This document shows, one piece after another, positions 51,498 through 62,696 of a DNA stretch of 64,000 nucleotides. Under the pieces are notes generated by a model that was given only the letters and a program-made list of their open reading frames with translations, ran no database searches and was not told where the DNA came from. The DNA is from Mercenaria mercenaria. Taxonomy: Eukaryota > Mollusca > Bivalvia > Venerida > Veneridae. The stretch lies in assembly GCF_021730395.1 (NCBI RefSeq), contig NC_069376.1, positions 17,765,001 through 17,829,000 on the forward strand, in the 5' to 3' direction. A program made the position numbers and the translations under genes. Numbering within the stretch: the stretch's first letter is position 1; every line of letters starts with the position of its first letter.

Positions 51498-51845
51498 TCA
51501 AGCCAACTTAAATGTACAGGATGTGTTTTCTGACAGCTGATCTACACCTTTCTTTAACGAAAATGTCGTGTATGTTCTTAATCTACAGGGATTTTCGTCG
51601 AATAATTTATCATCTTCGGGGGATCCGCTTAACATTGAAATCAAAAGAACTTCGTCTTTATCTAAATCATCCACACAAACAATTACACCGCTGTCACCTG
51701 GTTCTGCCATTCTTCGAGAGGCATCTTGATCCATCACTATAATGTGTGGTAAGGGACAGGCAGCGCATATATATCTAGGAATAGTTATTTTCCCTCTTCC
51801 TGGTTGTTTATCACATTTGCGACCCCATGCGTATACTGGAATATC
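51498..51845 (-). CDS. Protease gene, terminal exon with GDSG
   Basis: Acceptor TTGTTTTAG, then DIPVYAWGRKC and RYICAACPLPH. MAEPGDSGVIVCVDD gives the nucleophile serine and the following strand, and a C-terminal tail ends FKLA-stop. It is 348 bp including the stop and starts in phase 0. The paralogous exon aligns from its first codon (DKPVYIW), which supports the acceptor. The tail (LKKGVDQLSENTSC) is likely helical. Confidence 0.8.
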   Translation of the reverse strand, partial: DIPVYAWGRKCDKQPGRGKITIPRYICAACPLPHIIVMDQDASRRMAEPGDSGVIVCVDDLDKDEVLLISMLSGSPEDDKLFDENPCRLRTYTTFSLKKGVDQLSENTSCTFKLA

Positions 51846-54800
51846 CTAAAACAAAGATATTGTATACCAGGAATGTTAATTTCATTATCTTATTATAATA
51901 ATAAAAAATTGTAATAAGGAAAATTCAAAAATGGTACATTTAAACATAAATGTTCACAATTTAGAATTGAAAATCATTGATATAAACTGGAACTGAAAAC
52001 AGTCTTTTTTTAAACAGCATCTTAATATTATCTTTACCTTTTTCTGCTGCTAAAATTTCAGTCAGTATATTGATTGAATTTTGCTATAAAAAAGATCACG
52101 TGGGAAAATTAGTAGAAAACTGCTACCGTTAATGCGTGGTGGATGCATTCTGTGACCCAATCAAAACAAAAATATCTGCAGACACATTGCGAACAAGGTA
52201 AGGGCATACCTGTAGTCTCCTATAGTCGTCTAAAGTGACCGCCTTGTGAAGGCTCCCTGGGTCCAACATTCCGTCCGAATTTCTAAACTCCTTAAAACAG
52301 AGTGGTTCAATATCGCCGGCAATACTGACAGCAGCTATATCATAGCCTCCATGCTTAGTGGTATTCGACAAAACGGAACCTAACTTTTCACCGTTCTCTA
52401 GATAAATACTATCATCATTTTGAGATGCAGTAGCGAGATGTTTTGAGATGAGGCCACACAAAATACTATACCCTTGGTTATTTGTCTTGTAAGCGAAACT
52501 TCCAAGAACGCCAACTTTCTGATTCACTGTGCATGAGGCACCGACGTAGGTAAATTTTGTTTCAGACGGGGAGACATAGTTAAATTCAACGTTTGTGATT
52601 CCGAATTTTTGTAAATAATCTTTTATGGCTGTCTCTCGGGTTTCCTGTTTTATTTCGTCTGGTCGTTTGTTTTCTTCTATGTCGATATGCAGAGTACTAA
52701 ACCGGTACCCAAAACCTTTAATACCCTTTTCAACCGCAAAAAGTCCTTTTGAAACCTGAAGTTGATATTGTGACATATTTTTGATATATTATTGTCTTTT
52801 AATCTACCTTCTGGGGAAAGAGAAAGAAGAAACAAAAATAAAATTTACTTGATTAAACTTTACGTCAGCAGACAATTGGATAGAGGTGAAATATATTTCA
52901 GAATAAAAATGACATTGTTCCAAAGAAGTAACCAAGAAACTGTCTTGACGAATTTTATGACATATTTGAAGTCCCCCTCTCAAATGAGTGTATTATTTCT
53001 GAAAGTACAGGTATGAAGGGCTTTCTTGAAAGAGTGCTGTGACTACAGGGGCAACGAAAGTATGTGTTATAAAAGACATAATCTATATTTCCAAATAGCA
53101 ACCGCCCGACAAAGCCTCTTCTCAATGTGGGGAAACGAAATATGCAACGTCATCAAAACATACACCAATGAGCTTTCGACACCAAACAATAACATACGCA
53201 ACTTCGGGTGAGAAAAGTCTTGCAGCATCTTGAATATTACAGTCTTTCGACATTCGATCAAAAACACCGTACCTGCCCAACAATTTAAATTTTGATGAAT
53301 CTATTGTAAACTTGACAATCTTGAAATTTTATAAGGTTAATATATATTGTTACATCATTTATATCATAGTTACAGTTTGAATTGACTGCAAAACCTATCA
53401 GCTTGTTACAAAGAATCAACACGGAATATCTAAAACACAAATATAAGACACAGATGTTAAATTATTTGACTAAATTTATGTCTGTAAAGATTCATTTCAC
53501 AAAACAATGAATCTATGTTACAGAGTTAAATGTTTCAAAATAATACAAAGAAGTAATATTTGCAATGGATTTTGATGAACATCTCCAGGAATGGTTGCAA
53601 GATGTTATATCATCAAATACAATGATTTTTTAAAACCTATGTCCTTCGGTGTACTGTGTTGAAGTAAATAAAAGCTTTAAATAATATGACTGAGTCTGTT
53701 AATGAGATGTGATGAAATGTGTAACATCTCATACATCCACTAGCACCGTCTAAATAGGCACTGTGATATAGAAACAATTTGAAATCCATTCTCCAGAGGA
53801 CCACAAAATATAAAAACAAGAGCTGTCGGAGGACAGCAACGCTCGACTATTCAACAGCCTTGTCGATTGAATGAATACGAAAGTCGAAAAAGGGGCATAA
53901 TTTAAAAAAAAGCAAAATAGGGTTATGGAACCTGCATAGTGCTTATCGGCTCATGACAGTGGACAAGTGTGTGAAGTTTCAATCCATTCCCATTAGAGGG
54001 TACTGAGATACCAGCTTACATATAAGAATTTAACCCAAAACTCCTAAGTTTAAAAAGGTGCATAATTTTGTAAAATGCAAAGTTGAGTTATTGACCCTTT
54101 GCACTGCATGTCATATCATGACAGTGAACAAGTCTGTGAAGTTTCAATCCTTTCCCATTAGTGGATACTGAGATACCAGCTTACATACAAAACCTTAACC
54201 AAAAAATTCTAAGTCGAAAAAGGGGCATAATTTTGTAAAAAAGCAAAATAGAGTTATGGAACCTGCTTTGTGCATGTCAGATCATGACAGTGAACAAGTG
54301 TGTGAAGTTTCAATCCATTCCAATTAGTGAGTACTGAGATACCAGCTTACATACAAAACCTTAACCAAAAAATTCTAAGTCGAAAAAGGGGCATAATTTT
54401 GTAAAAAAGCAAAATAGAGTTATGGACCTGTGCAATGTAAGTCAGTTTATCACAGTGAATAAGTGTGTGAAGTTTCAATCCATTCCCACAAGTGGTTACT
54501 GAGATACCAGCTTACATACAAAACTTAACCAAATCGGGACGCGGACGCGGACGCGGACGCAGACGCCGACGCCGACGCCGACGCATGGGCGAGTCCAATA
54601 GCTCTACTATTCTATGAATAGTCGAGCTAAAAACACCAGTGATCACATGACTGACAACTGAGCTACAAGAGTTTTTCATGCATAATAAATACGGTATTTA
54701 TTAAATTGTACATCTAATTCAAAAACAGTTTTATTTTATTTGTTTATGCAACTGAATATAATATTTCGTGTGATACGCACCTAGATTTTCGTTTACGGAT

Positions 54801-57800
54801 ATTTGAAATAGAAAACATGTCAATATTAGGTTTTTAAAGACCTTGAAATGTATTATCATTTTAACCCAACGGAAATGCTTTTTTGTTTATATTATATCTG
54901 TTTGAGTTCTACTGTATGTGTAGCAGTTGAATTGATGCTCGTCTGGTGGAACTGCAAGATGAACATAAAAGAAAAGGTGGAAACTCCACAGGTCGCTCAA
55001 CACGACAAAAACGAAACTGTCGGTTTGATTGGGCTTTTTCATGGACGGTTGTGGAAATGCATGCTACCGTCCACGCACTCTAACCCCGGGTTTAGCAGAA
55101 CTCAATATTTACACATGCTACAAGAACAATTTAGAGACACCCGCAGAAGTATTCATACGGCGGTGCACATGGAACCTTCAATGATACACTAGCGTGTAAT
55201 TCCATGAAAAGCGGCGTATGGTCCCCAGTTAAAACAAGTGAATGAAGTATTGCCATGCAATATAAAGTCCCCTACTGGAATGCACCTAATATTTCTACTG
55301 CAGCATAACATAATGAACTGATATATGTCAATGATGTATAAACAATATTGTACTATATATACAATGTGCTATAACAAAACAATTGGATTAATACAGTTGT
55401 TTTCATATGGAATTTTTTTTCGGCCGATTATAAAAAAGTTATCATGTAAGTTATTTATAGTAACAACAAAGGGAAATTAATCCTTAAAAATCTATATAAT
55501 ATAAGTCCACAAGAAACTCTTAACCAGGTAGAGATAGGTCACAATACACCTAAAAATTGGATGTAACATGCATGTTTTACCACAAAAAAGTGGTCTCGAT
55601 TTTTCCCTACGGCCAGTAATAAAAATGTTACAATATAATCTATTTACAGTAATTGTAAAAACAAGGCTACCTCATGGTGGTGAACATATGTGCCAAGTTA
55701 CATCAAAATCCCTCCATGCATGAAGAAGAAATACTCCGGACAAAGTCATTCTTGAATTTGACCTTTGACCTCTAAGTGTGACCTTAACCTTAGACCTAGG
55801 GACCTAGTTCTTGCGCATGACAATCTGCCTCATGGTGGTGAATATTTGTGCTAAGTGACATCAAAATCCCTCCATGCATGAAGAAGAAATGCTCCAGACA
55901 AAGTAATTCTTGTATCTGACCTTTGGCTTCTAAGTGTGACCTTGACCTTAGATCTAGGGACCTGGTTCTTGCGCATGACACTCCGTCTCGTGGTGGTGAA
56001 CATTTGTGCCAAGTAATATGAAAATCCCTTTAAGGACTGTTGAGTTACAGACTGGACAGGAAAAAAGACCTTTTGGCCTTTTACTTCCAAGTGTGACCTT
56101 GACCTTGCAACTAAGGGCCCGAGTTTTGCGCATGACAAGTTGTCTCATCCAGGGGAATATTTGTGTAAAATGATATTTAAATCCTGTTTTGCATGACAAA
56201 GTTATAGACCAAAGAGGAAAAAATCCTATTGATTTTTGATCTCCAAGTGTGACCTTGACCTTTTAGCTAGGGTTCTGGGTGTTGCGCACGACACTTCGTT
56301 TCATCATGGGAAACATGTATGCCAAGTAATATTGTAATCCCTTGATGCATGACAGAGTTCTGGACCGCACAGGAAAAAAACCTATTGAACTTTGTCCTCT
56401 AATTTAGACCTTGACCTTTGAGCTAGGGGTCCGGTTTTGCACACGGCACGTCGTCTCATCATGGGAAACATTTGTGCCAAGTAATATTAAAATCGCTTCA
56501 TGAATAGCAGAGTTATGGACCGGACAGGAAAAAAAGCCCTGTTGACATCTGACCCCCAATTGTGACGACGTTGGAGCAAGGGTCCGGGATTTGCGCAAGA
56601 CAGGTCATCTCATCATGGGGAACATTTGTACCAAGTGATATTAAAATCCCTTAATGAATGACAGAGTTATGGACCGGATACGAAACAGACCTTGCCCATG
56701 CCATGTTAACATTTGACTGCCAAGTGTGACCTTGATCTTTCAGCTAGGGGTCTGAATGTTGTGCATGACACATCGACTGATTATGAGGTACATTTGTGCC
56801 AAGTAATATAAAAATCTCTTCATGGATGGCAGTGTTGTGGACCGGACAGGGAAAAAATCCCTGTTGACCTTTGACCTCCAATTGTGACCTTGACCTTTAA
56901 GTTAGGGGTCCGGGTTTTGCGCATGACACGTTGTCTCATCAAGGGAAACATTTGTTCCAAGTAATATTGAAATCCCTTCATGGATGACAGATTTATGGAC
57001 CGGATACGAAATTGCGAACGAACGGATGGACGGACTGACGGAATGACAGACGGAAAAGCGCATTCCTATAGTTCCCGAAACTGGTTTTCAACCAGTAGGG
57101 GACTAATAATGGGTTTGCCCTAAACGAGAAAACAATGGGCAGAACTAAACACACTGGAATTTAGAAAGGGGATCTGAGGTTATTGAGCCTGCATTTACGA
57201 GCCCAGGTTTACGAAAGTGTAAGACAGTTAGTTACGATTACGCATTTAGTATGAATGTTTCTCCAAGAATAGCTGAAAATAATGAATATTAAATGGTAAT
57301 AGCGACATGTAAAAATATATTGTAAATTAGGTGGATAAGGTAAAAAATAAACCGATGAAGTTTTTCTTAAAGGTGCAAATGTAAACATTTAAAATTCCAC
57401 ATTAGCTTGTTTCATGACATGATATCTGATATTATAAGACTTTCTATTGATTTCCTCAGACATTACTTAGCAGTATTATTTTCATAATTGATCGCCTTAT
57501 TGGTGACGCCATTTCCGGATCCAGTCGCGGGCGCATGAAGAGATGCATGTATACTGTTTTTGTCTTAGAGCAGGATTTAATTTGGTATATGTGGCTATAT
57601 TCCTCAATTGTTTTCAAGCGGGGTTACAAACTTTCTCTAGATTTAATTTTAACCTTTACTTTCAAAAAGATATCTAGGATAAAGTTTATTACCTCGTCAT
57701 CAATTTCCATCAACTCGTAGCCTGGTATTCTGGGGTGAAATTTCTCTTCGATGTTACTCATATTGAACAATGCAATTATTTCTCCAATTAGGTAGTCGAC

Positions 57801-57841
57801 GGCAGTTTGACTCTCCTTGATTTTTCGTTTTTGTTCACCAT
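51498..57841 (-). CDS. Trypsin-fold serine protease-like gene (3' part, three exons)
   Basis: Gene model: exons 57,841-57,693, 52,755-52,210 and 51,845-51,498. All carry consensus GT/AG sites and compatible phases (1, 0, 0), giving about 346 residues to a natural stop. Numbering the last two exons from the Val after CAG, the triad is His106 (GLISKHLA), Asp139 (GGYDIAAV) and Ser234 (EPGDSGVI). The order and the 33- and 95-residue gaps fit a chymotrypsin-like PA-clan fold. There is no signal peptide or propeptide in the visible part. Substrate and partners are unknown, and the N-terminal exon(s) were not found to 64,000. The paralogue at 24.7-33.6 kb is decayed. A role in intracellular signalling or defence is conceivable, by analogy with other invertebrate protease-adaptor fusions, but that is inference. 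Confidence 0.75.
52210..52755 (-). CDS. Protease gene, middle exon with His and Asp
   Basis: 546 bp, 182 codons, phase 0 at both ends. The acceptor ACTTCAG is followed by GTT, and the donor CTACAG by GTATGC. Residues about 1-60 form a small alpha/beta lead-in (GFGYRFSTLHIDIEE, then DYLQKFGITNVEFNYV). Strands with GASCTVNQKVGVLGSF and LCGLISKHLA follow and carry the catalytic His. The Asp is in GGYDIAAVSI. An upstream in-frame ATG (52,776) exists, but the position conserved with the paralogue is the splice acceptor, so I do not use that ATG as a start. The intron to the terminal exon is 364 bp. Confidence 0.8.
53816..54619 (+). mobile_element. Array element, family B, complete copy
   Basis: Left end ACAAGAGCTGTCGGAGGAC then GCTCGACTATTC, four units of about 166 bp (AAAGGGGCATAATTTTGT... 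GTGTGAAGTTTCAATCC), a GACGCG/GACGCC microsatellite (54,538-54,583), right end ATGAATAGTCGAGCTA. It lies in the large intron of the intact protease gene, in opposite orientation. Confidence 0.8.
54620..55662. other. Intron sequence; one unassigned open frame
   Basis: A plus-strand frame at 54,848-55,192 (114 codons, with a hydrophobic start MYYHFNPTEMLFCLYYICLS and a neutral C-terminal half) has no motif I recognise and lies within the intron, opposite to the gene. It may be chance. Nothing else seen. Confidence 0.4.
55663..57108 (+). mobile_element. Array element, family F, left end unclear
   Basis: About eight units of roughly 160 bp around TGTGACCTTGACCTTTGAGC, TTGCGCATGACAC and AACATTTGTGCCAAGTAATAT. 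A GGACGGAC-like microsatellite (57,023-57,055) and a right-end hairpin CTGGTTTTCAACCAG then TAGGGGACTAATAA follow. The left end begins abruptly after ACAAGGCTACC. Confidence 0.7.
57109..57692. other. Intron sequence, nothing recognised
   Basis: AT-rich intron DNA between the family F element and the 49-codon exon. A frame overlapping the exon on the plus strand (57,535-57,720) is a shadow. Confidence 0.45.
57693..57841 (-). CDS. Protease gene, conserved 49-codon upstream exon
   Basis: Acceptor ATTTTATAG, donor GACGAG then GTAATA. Reads GEQKRKIKESQTAVDYLIGE, ALFNMSNIEEKFHPRIPGYE and EIDDE after two bases that complete an upstream codon. It matches the exon at 33,429-33,580 over its whole length, including the identical core IGEIIALFNMSNIEE. 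The intron to the next exon is 4.9 kb and filled with array elements. No known domain recognised. It probably links the protease fold to an N-terminal module outside or undetected in this window. Confidence 0.7.
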
Positions 57842-57887
57842 CTATAAAATATTAGTAAATATATTTTGAACTCATTCTGACATTTCA

Positions 57888-58590
57888 ACAAGACGGCCAA
57901 GATGGCCCTAGGTCGCTCACCTGAGTAACACACCATAACAGTGTAAACATGTTTTACCAAGTGTTTTCATGGAGAGAAATATTCTGACCAATTTTCATTA
58001 GAATTAGACCAAAAACGTGGCCTCTTGAGTGTAAACAAACATTTTCTTTGATTTGACCTAGTGACCTAGTGTTTTACCCAACATGACCCAGATTCTAATT
58101 TGTCCAAAATTGCATGAAAACAAACATTCTGACAAAGTTTCGGGAAGACTGGAGCAAAAAAAGTGGCCTCTAGAGTGTATACAAGCTTTTCCTTTGATTT
58201 GACCTAGTGACCTAGTTTTTGACCCCACGTAACCCAGATTTAAAATCATCTAAGACTTTATAATAACAAACATTCTGACCAAGTTTTATGAAGATAGAAT
58301 CAAAAATGTGCCCCTAGGGTGTAAACAAGCTTATTCTTTTATTTGACCTGGTGACCTAGTTTTTGAATCCATATGACCCAGTTTCGAACTAGAAATCATC
58401 AAGATAAACATTCTGACCAAGTTTCAAGAAGATAGGGTCATAAATGTTGCCTCTAGGTTGTTAACATGCTTTTCCTCTGATTTGACCCGACATAACCCAG
58501 TTGTGATCCAGGCCTAGAGATCATCAATATAATCATTCTGTGCAAGTTTGTATCAAATCACAGCATAAATGAAACCTCTATATGGCTGAA
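57888..58590 (+). mobile_element. Array element, A-like subfamily, right end lost
   Basis: Left end ACAAGACGGCCAAGATGGCC (hairpin GGCCAAGATGGCC) then GGTCGCTCACCTGAG, and about four units with TTTGACCTAGTGACCTAGT and AAACATTCTGACCAAG. It starts only 47 bp from the protease exon, on its upstream side. No A-type right end follows before the sequence changes at about 58,560. Confidence 0.6.
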
Positions 58591-58912
58591 AGAGCCAAAA
58601 TAGAAACGTTTGCCCTTTTCATGGGCAGTAACTCTAGAACCCTAAAGAAATCTAGCCGATTTTCGAAAGGAACTGAGATCTTATTGTGACTTAAGTTGTG
58701 TGTAAATGTGGTTAAAATCAAATATAAAATGTCACTTCTATCGCGTTCACAAGGTAAAAGTTAACAAATTTTGGCTCTTTCAGCGGTCAATCAGGGGCCG
58801 TAACTCCTGAAATACTCCAGGTAATGAAGAGACAGAGCTTAAGCAAACTTTTGAAAAATCAAAGCCCTGAGAGGAGTGTAGGGAAGCGTAGCTGAACCGG
58901 TATGCATTTTAA
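58560..58912 (+). repeat. Array fragment, family I
   Basis: Units with GAGCCAAAATAGAAA, GGGCAGTAACTCTAGAACCC and TGTGTGTAAATGTGGTTAAA correspond to the better-preserved units at 61.9-62.6 kb. No terminus seen. Confidence 0.5.
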
Positions 58913-59285
58913 TCGAGAAGCCAGGCAAGAAAAGATTCCATCATTTTGCAATATTTCACTAAATGCTTCCAGTTTTTTTACTCATTGAACCCAAAAAGTA
59001 ACCCACATCCAGACAAAATTCAGTAAAGGTTACTCAAATCATAATCTTTGACTTGACTCTAGACCTAATAGGGAACTAATGTCTGTATGTATGAAGTCTG
59101 ATCATCAGAAAAAGCAAACGAAGGCTTTAAAGGTCGCTTTGACCTCGACACCAAAATCAATACGGGTTTATGTCTTTGGCAAGGTTCTAAGAAAATCAAA
59201 CGGACTAGACTTAAAGCAGGTTCGACAGACAATCATGGCAGGATCTTCCAAAGTGAGATGTCAATGCATAAAACCAGAGAACAAA

Positions 59286-59480
59286 AATAGGATCATGCCG
59301 ATTTCAAAAGAATGCAAAGTGATACATACTGAAACGCGGTAGAGGAAAAGTAAACACCTTGCTATAGAAAAAAGGCACTAGGAAAGGAAAAAAGATAAGC
59401 ACTATTTATATTTAGACGACTTGTGACTAGACCTGCAGAGGCTTACATTTGTTTTGGTTGTGATGAGCCTATAAGAAATG
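59286..59480 (+). repeat. Local duplication, copy without insertion
   Basis: Matches 60,266-60,368 followed by 62,697-62,785. Shared words are AGGATCATGCCGATTTC, GAATGCAAAGTGAT, CACTAGGAAAGGAA, then AGCACTATTTATATTT, CTGCAGAGGCTTACATTTG and TTTTGGTTGTGAT. Here the two halves are directly adjacent at GGAAAAAAGAT. Confidence 0.8.
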
Positions 59481-60265
59481 TTTTGTGTTTGATTTTTTCA
59501 CGAATTTGCATTCATTCTCAAGGTACACCTATTTCACAACGATCTGTTTAGTTTCGTTGCAAAATATTGAGAAAATCTAGAGAAATGACCATTTATTACA
59601 GGTCACCCCCATTCAAAAAAATACGCGAAATTTAGCCCTGTGCAAGCAATATCGCAAATTTTATTACATTATTCATAAAATTTGGATTCAAGATCCATTT
59701 AATCGTTAAGATTTTTGTCATTTTCAATCAGAAACATGCTAATTTTAATAAAATCTAGACAATTGCAGTGCTAAAATGTAAGAAAAGATATTTTCTAGGT
59801 ACTAAATTCGACCAAAATAGAGCCACTTGGTCGAAAATTGAGTCTAAATTCCAAACGTAAAAAATATTTAAGAGTTGTCAGCCATTTGTCACCATTTTAC
59901 ATCATATAGAATAGATTAATGGCCTTTTCACTGATTTTCGAGGAGTTTGGCAAAACAAAAACATGTATTGCCCCTTATCGGCTGAACACCACTAAATCCG
60001 GCTGTCCTTTATTTCATATAAAATCCACTTACTTTATAACGTTTTTTTCGACATTTCTAGCATATCAGATTTTCAGAGACTTATATTCCCATAAAGAACT
60101 ATCTCGCTACTTTAGAAAAACAAAAAGAAAAGCGGGTGTTAACTTTTATATAAGAAAACTACAGTTCGTTAAATACAACCCGCTGAATTTACTCCTTTTT
60201 CGCTTCTTTCAATTTCTCTTTTCGAGACATTAAATTCTTACGCCGCCATTTTTACCTAGCATGCG
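59481..60265. other. No gene supported
   Basis: AT-rich. A plus-strand frame at 59,919-60,233 is Phe/Arg/Lys-rich with no motif, and I leave it uncalled. Confidence 0.4.
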
Positions 60266-60368
60266 ATAGGATCATGCCGATTTCGATAGAATGCAAAGTG
60301 ATCCATACTGAAACTCGGTAGAGTAAAAGTAAACACGTGGTTATTGAGAAAATGCACTAGGAAAGGAA

Positions 60369-62696
60369 ACAAGAGGGCCATGATGGCCCTATATCGCTCA
60401 CCTGTTACCACTGCACTTATGGACAAGAAGGTCCTCAGTAAAAATATTTAAGTCCAAAGGACAGGAACAACAAAGGGAAGAATGAACTTTGAAAGGCACT
60501 TTGAATGAATAGTTATGGCCGATATTAGAGTTTAGGACCTTTGACCTACGGACCTGGGTCTTGCGCGCGACACGTCGTCTTACTGTGGTACACATTCATG
60601 CCCAATAATTTTAAAATCCATGCATGAATGACAAAGATATGGACCGGACACGCCCATCAAAGCACTATCACGAAATATGACCTTTAACGTCTAAGTGTGA
60701 CCTTGACCTTTGAGCTACGGAACTGGGTCTTGCGCGCGACACGTCGTCTTACTGTGGTACACATTCATGCCCAATAATTTTAAAATCCATGCATGAATGA
60801 CAAAGATATGGACCGGACACGCCCATCAATGCACTATCATAAAATATGACCTTTAACGTCTAAGTGTGACCTTGACCTTTGAGCTGCGGACCTGGGTCTT
60901 GCGCGCGACACGTCGTCTTACTGTGGTACACATTCATGCCAAGTTATTTGAAAATCCATCCATGGATGACAAAGATATGGACCGGACACGAATGCACTAT
61001 CATGAAAAATGACCTTTAACGTCTAAGTGTGACCTTGACCTTTGAGCTACGGACCTTGGTCTTGCGCGCGACATGTCGTCTTACCTTTGTACACATTCAT
61101 GCCAAGTTATTTGAAAATCTATCCATCGATGACAAAGATATGGACCGGACACGAATGCACTATCATGAAAAATGATCTTTAACGTCTAAGTGTGACCTTG
61201 ACCTTTAAGCTACGGACCTGGGTCTTGCGCGCGACATATCGTCTTACTGTGCTACACATTCATGCCAAGTTATTTGAAAATCCATTCATGGATGACAAAG
61301 ATATGGACCGGACACGAATGCACTATCATGAAAAATGACCTTTAACGTCTAAGTGTGACCTTGACCTTTGAGCTACGGACCTGGGTCTTGCGCGCGACAC
61401 GTCGTCTTACTTTGGTACACATTCATGCCAAGTTATTTGAAAATCTATCCATCGATGACAAAGATATGGACCGGACACGAAAATTGCGGACAGACTTACA
61501 GACCGACAAACTGACAGACGGTTCAAAAACTATATGCCTCCTTTCGGGGGCATAAAAATATTGTAAGTGAACAAAAGAAGGCTCTGCCAAATAAATCTGT
61601 TGACATAAATGAAATTTCAGATCAGTATCTTCATTAGTTACGGAGATATACCCATTTTAATTTGAAATAAAGGGAGGTAATTTGACATAAAATCAGTCCA
61701 TAGTTATCTACCCTGATTGTCTCAGTCCAACTAATGACAATTATGAAATTTCAAATAAATCCTATAAGTACTTACTGATATAAATCCATTTTGATTACAA
61801 TCAGGGGAGGTAATCAGATATAAAATAACTTTGGAACCTACGATTGGATCTGATTTGTCATGGAATCTAAGATTTATTGTTGTTGAAGATATTTTGGAAG
61901 TTTGTATCAAATAAAACCATAAATGAAGTCTCTATATGGCTGCAAAAGCCAAAATAGCCAATTTTGGACCTTTAAGGGGCCATAACTCTGGAACCCATGA
62001 TGGAATTTGGCCAGTTAAAAAAGGAACCAAGACCTTGTGGTGATACAAGCTGTGTGCAAGTTTGGTTAAAATCAAATTATAAATGAAGCTGCTATTGTGC
62101 AGACAAGGTCAAAATAGCTAATTTTGGCCCTTTCAGGGGCCATAACTCTAGAACCCATAAAGGAATCTCGCCAGTTCCAGAAAGGAACCAAGATCTTATG
62201 GTGATACAAGCTGTGTGCAAGTTTGGTTAAAATCAAATCATAAATGAAGCTGCTATTGTGCAGACAAGGTCAAAATATCTAATTCTGGCCCTTTCAGGGG
62301 CCATAACTCTGGAACCCATAATGGAATCTGGCCAGTTCAAGAAAGGAACTAAGATCTTATGGCGATACAAGTTGTGTGCCAGTTTGGTAAAAATCAAATC
62401 ATAAATAAAGCTGCTATTGTGCATACAAGGTCAAAATTGCTAATTTCGGCCCTTTCAGGGGCCATAACTCTGAAACCCATAATGGAATCTGGCCAGTTCA
62501 AGAAAGGAACCAAGATCTTATGGTGATACAAGTTGTGTGCAAGTTTGGTTAAAATAAAATCTTAAATGAAACCACTATCGTGCAGACAAGAAATTGTTGA
62601 CGCATGCACGCACGCACGCACGGAAGCACAGACGACGGACGACGGACGAAGGGTGATCACAAAAGCTCACCTTGTCACTATGTGACAGGTGAGCTA
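60369..62696 (+). mobile_element. Composite array element with two array types
   Basis: Left end ACAAGAGGGCCATGATGG (hairpin GGGCCATGATGGCCC) then CGCTCACCT; right end hairpin AGCTCACCTTGTCAC...GTGACAGGTGAGCTA. The inside first carries six units of about 165 bp (GTGTGACCTTGACCTTTGAG, CGCGCGACACGTCGTCTTAC, GATATGGACCGGACACG). An internal G-rich end follows at about 61,535-61,556 (ATGCCTCC...GGGGGCATAAAAAT). Four units of family I then lie at 61.9-62.58 kb, followed by a CGCACGCACG microsatellite. The duplication at 59,286-59,480 shows the empty site. Confidence 0.8.

Noticed and set aside
52129-52776. Single-exon 215-codon protein starting at the ATG at 52,776
   Set aside because: Comparison with the paralogue shows conserved splice sites at 52,755 and 52,210. 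The ATG and the last 27 codons lie in intron sequence.
54848-55192. 114-codon open frame inside the protease intron
   Set aside because: No motif, no splice context, opposite strand to the gene. Kept only as a note.
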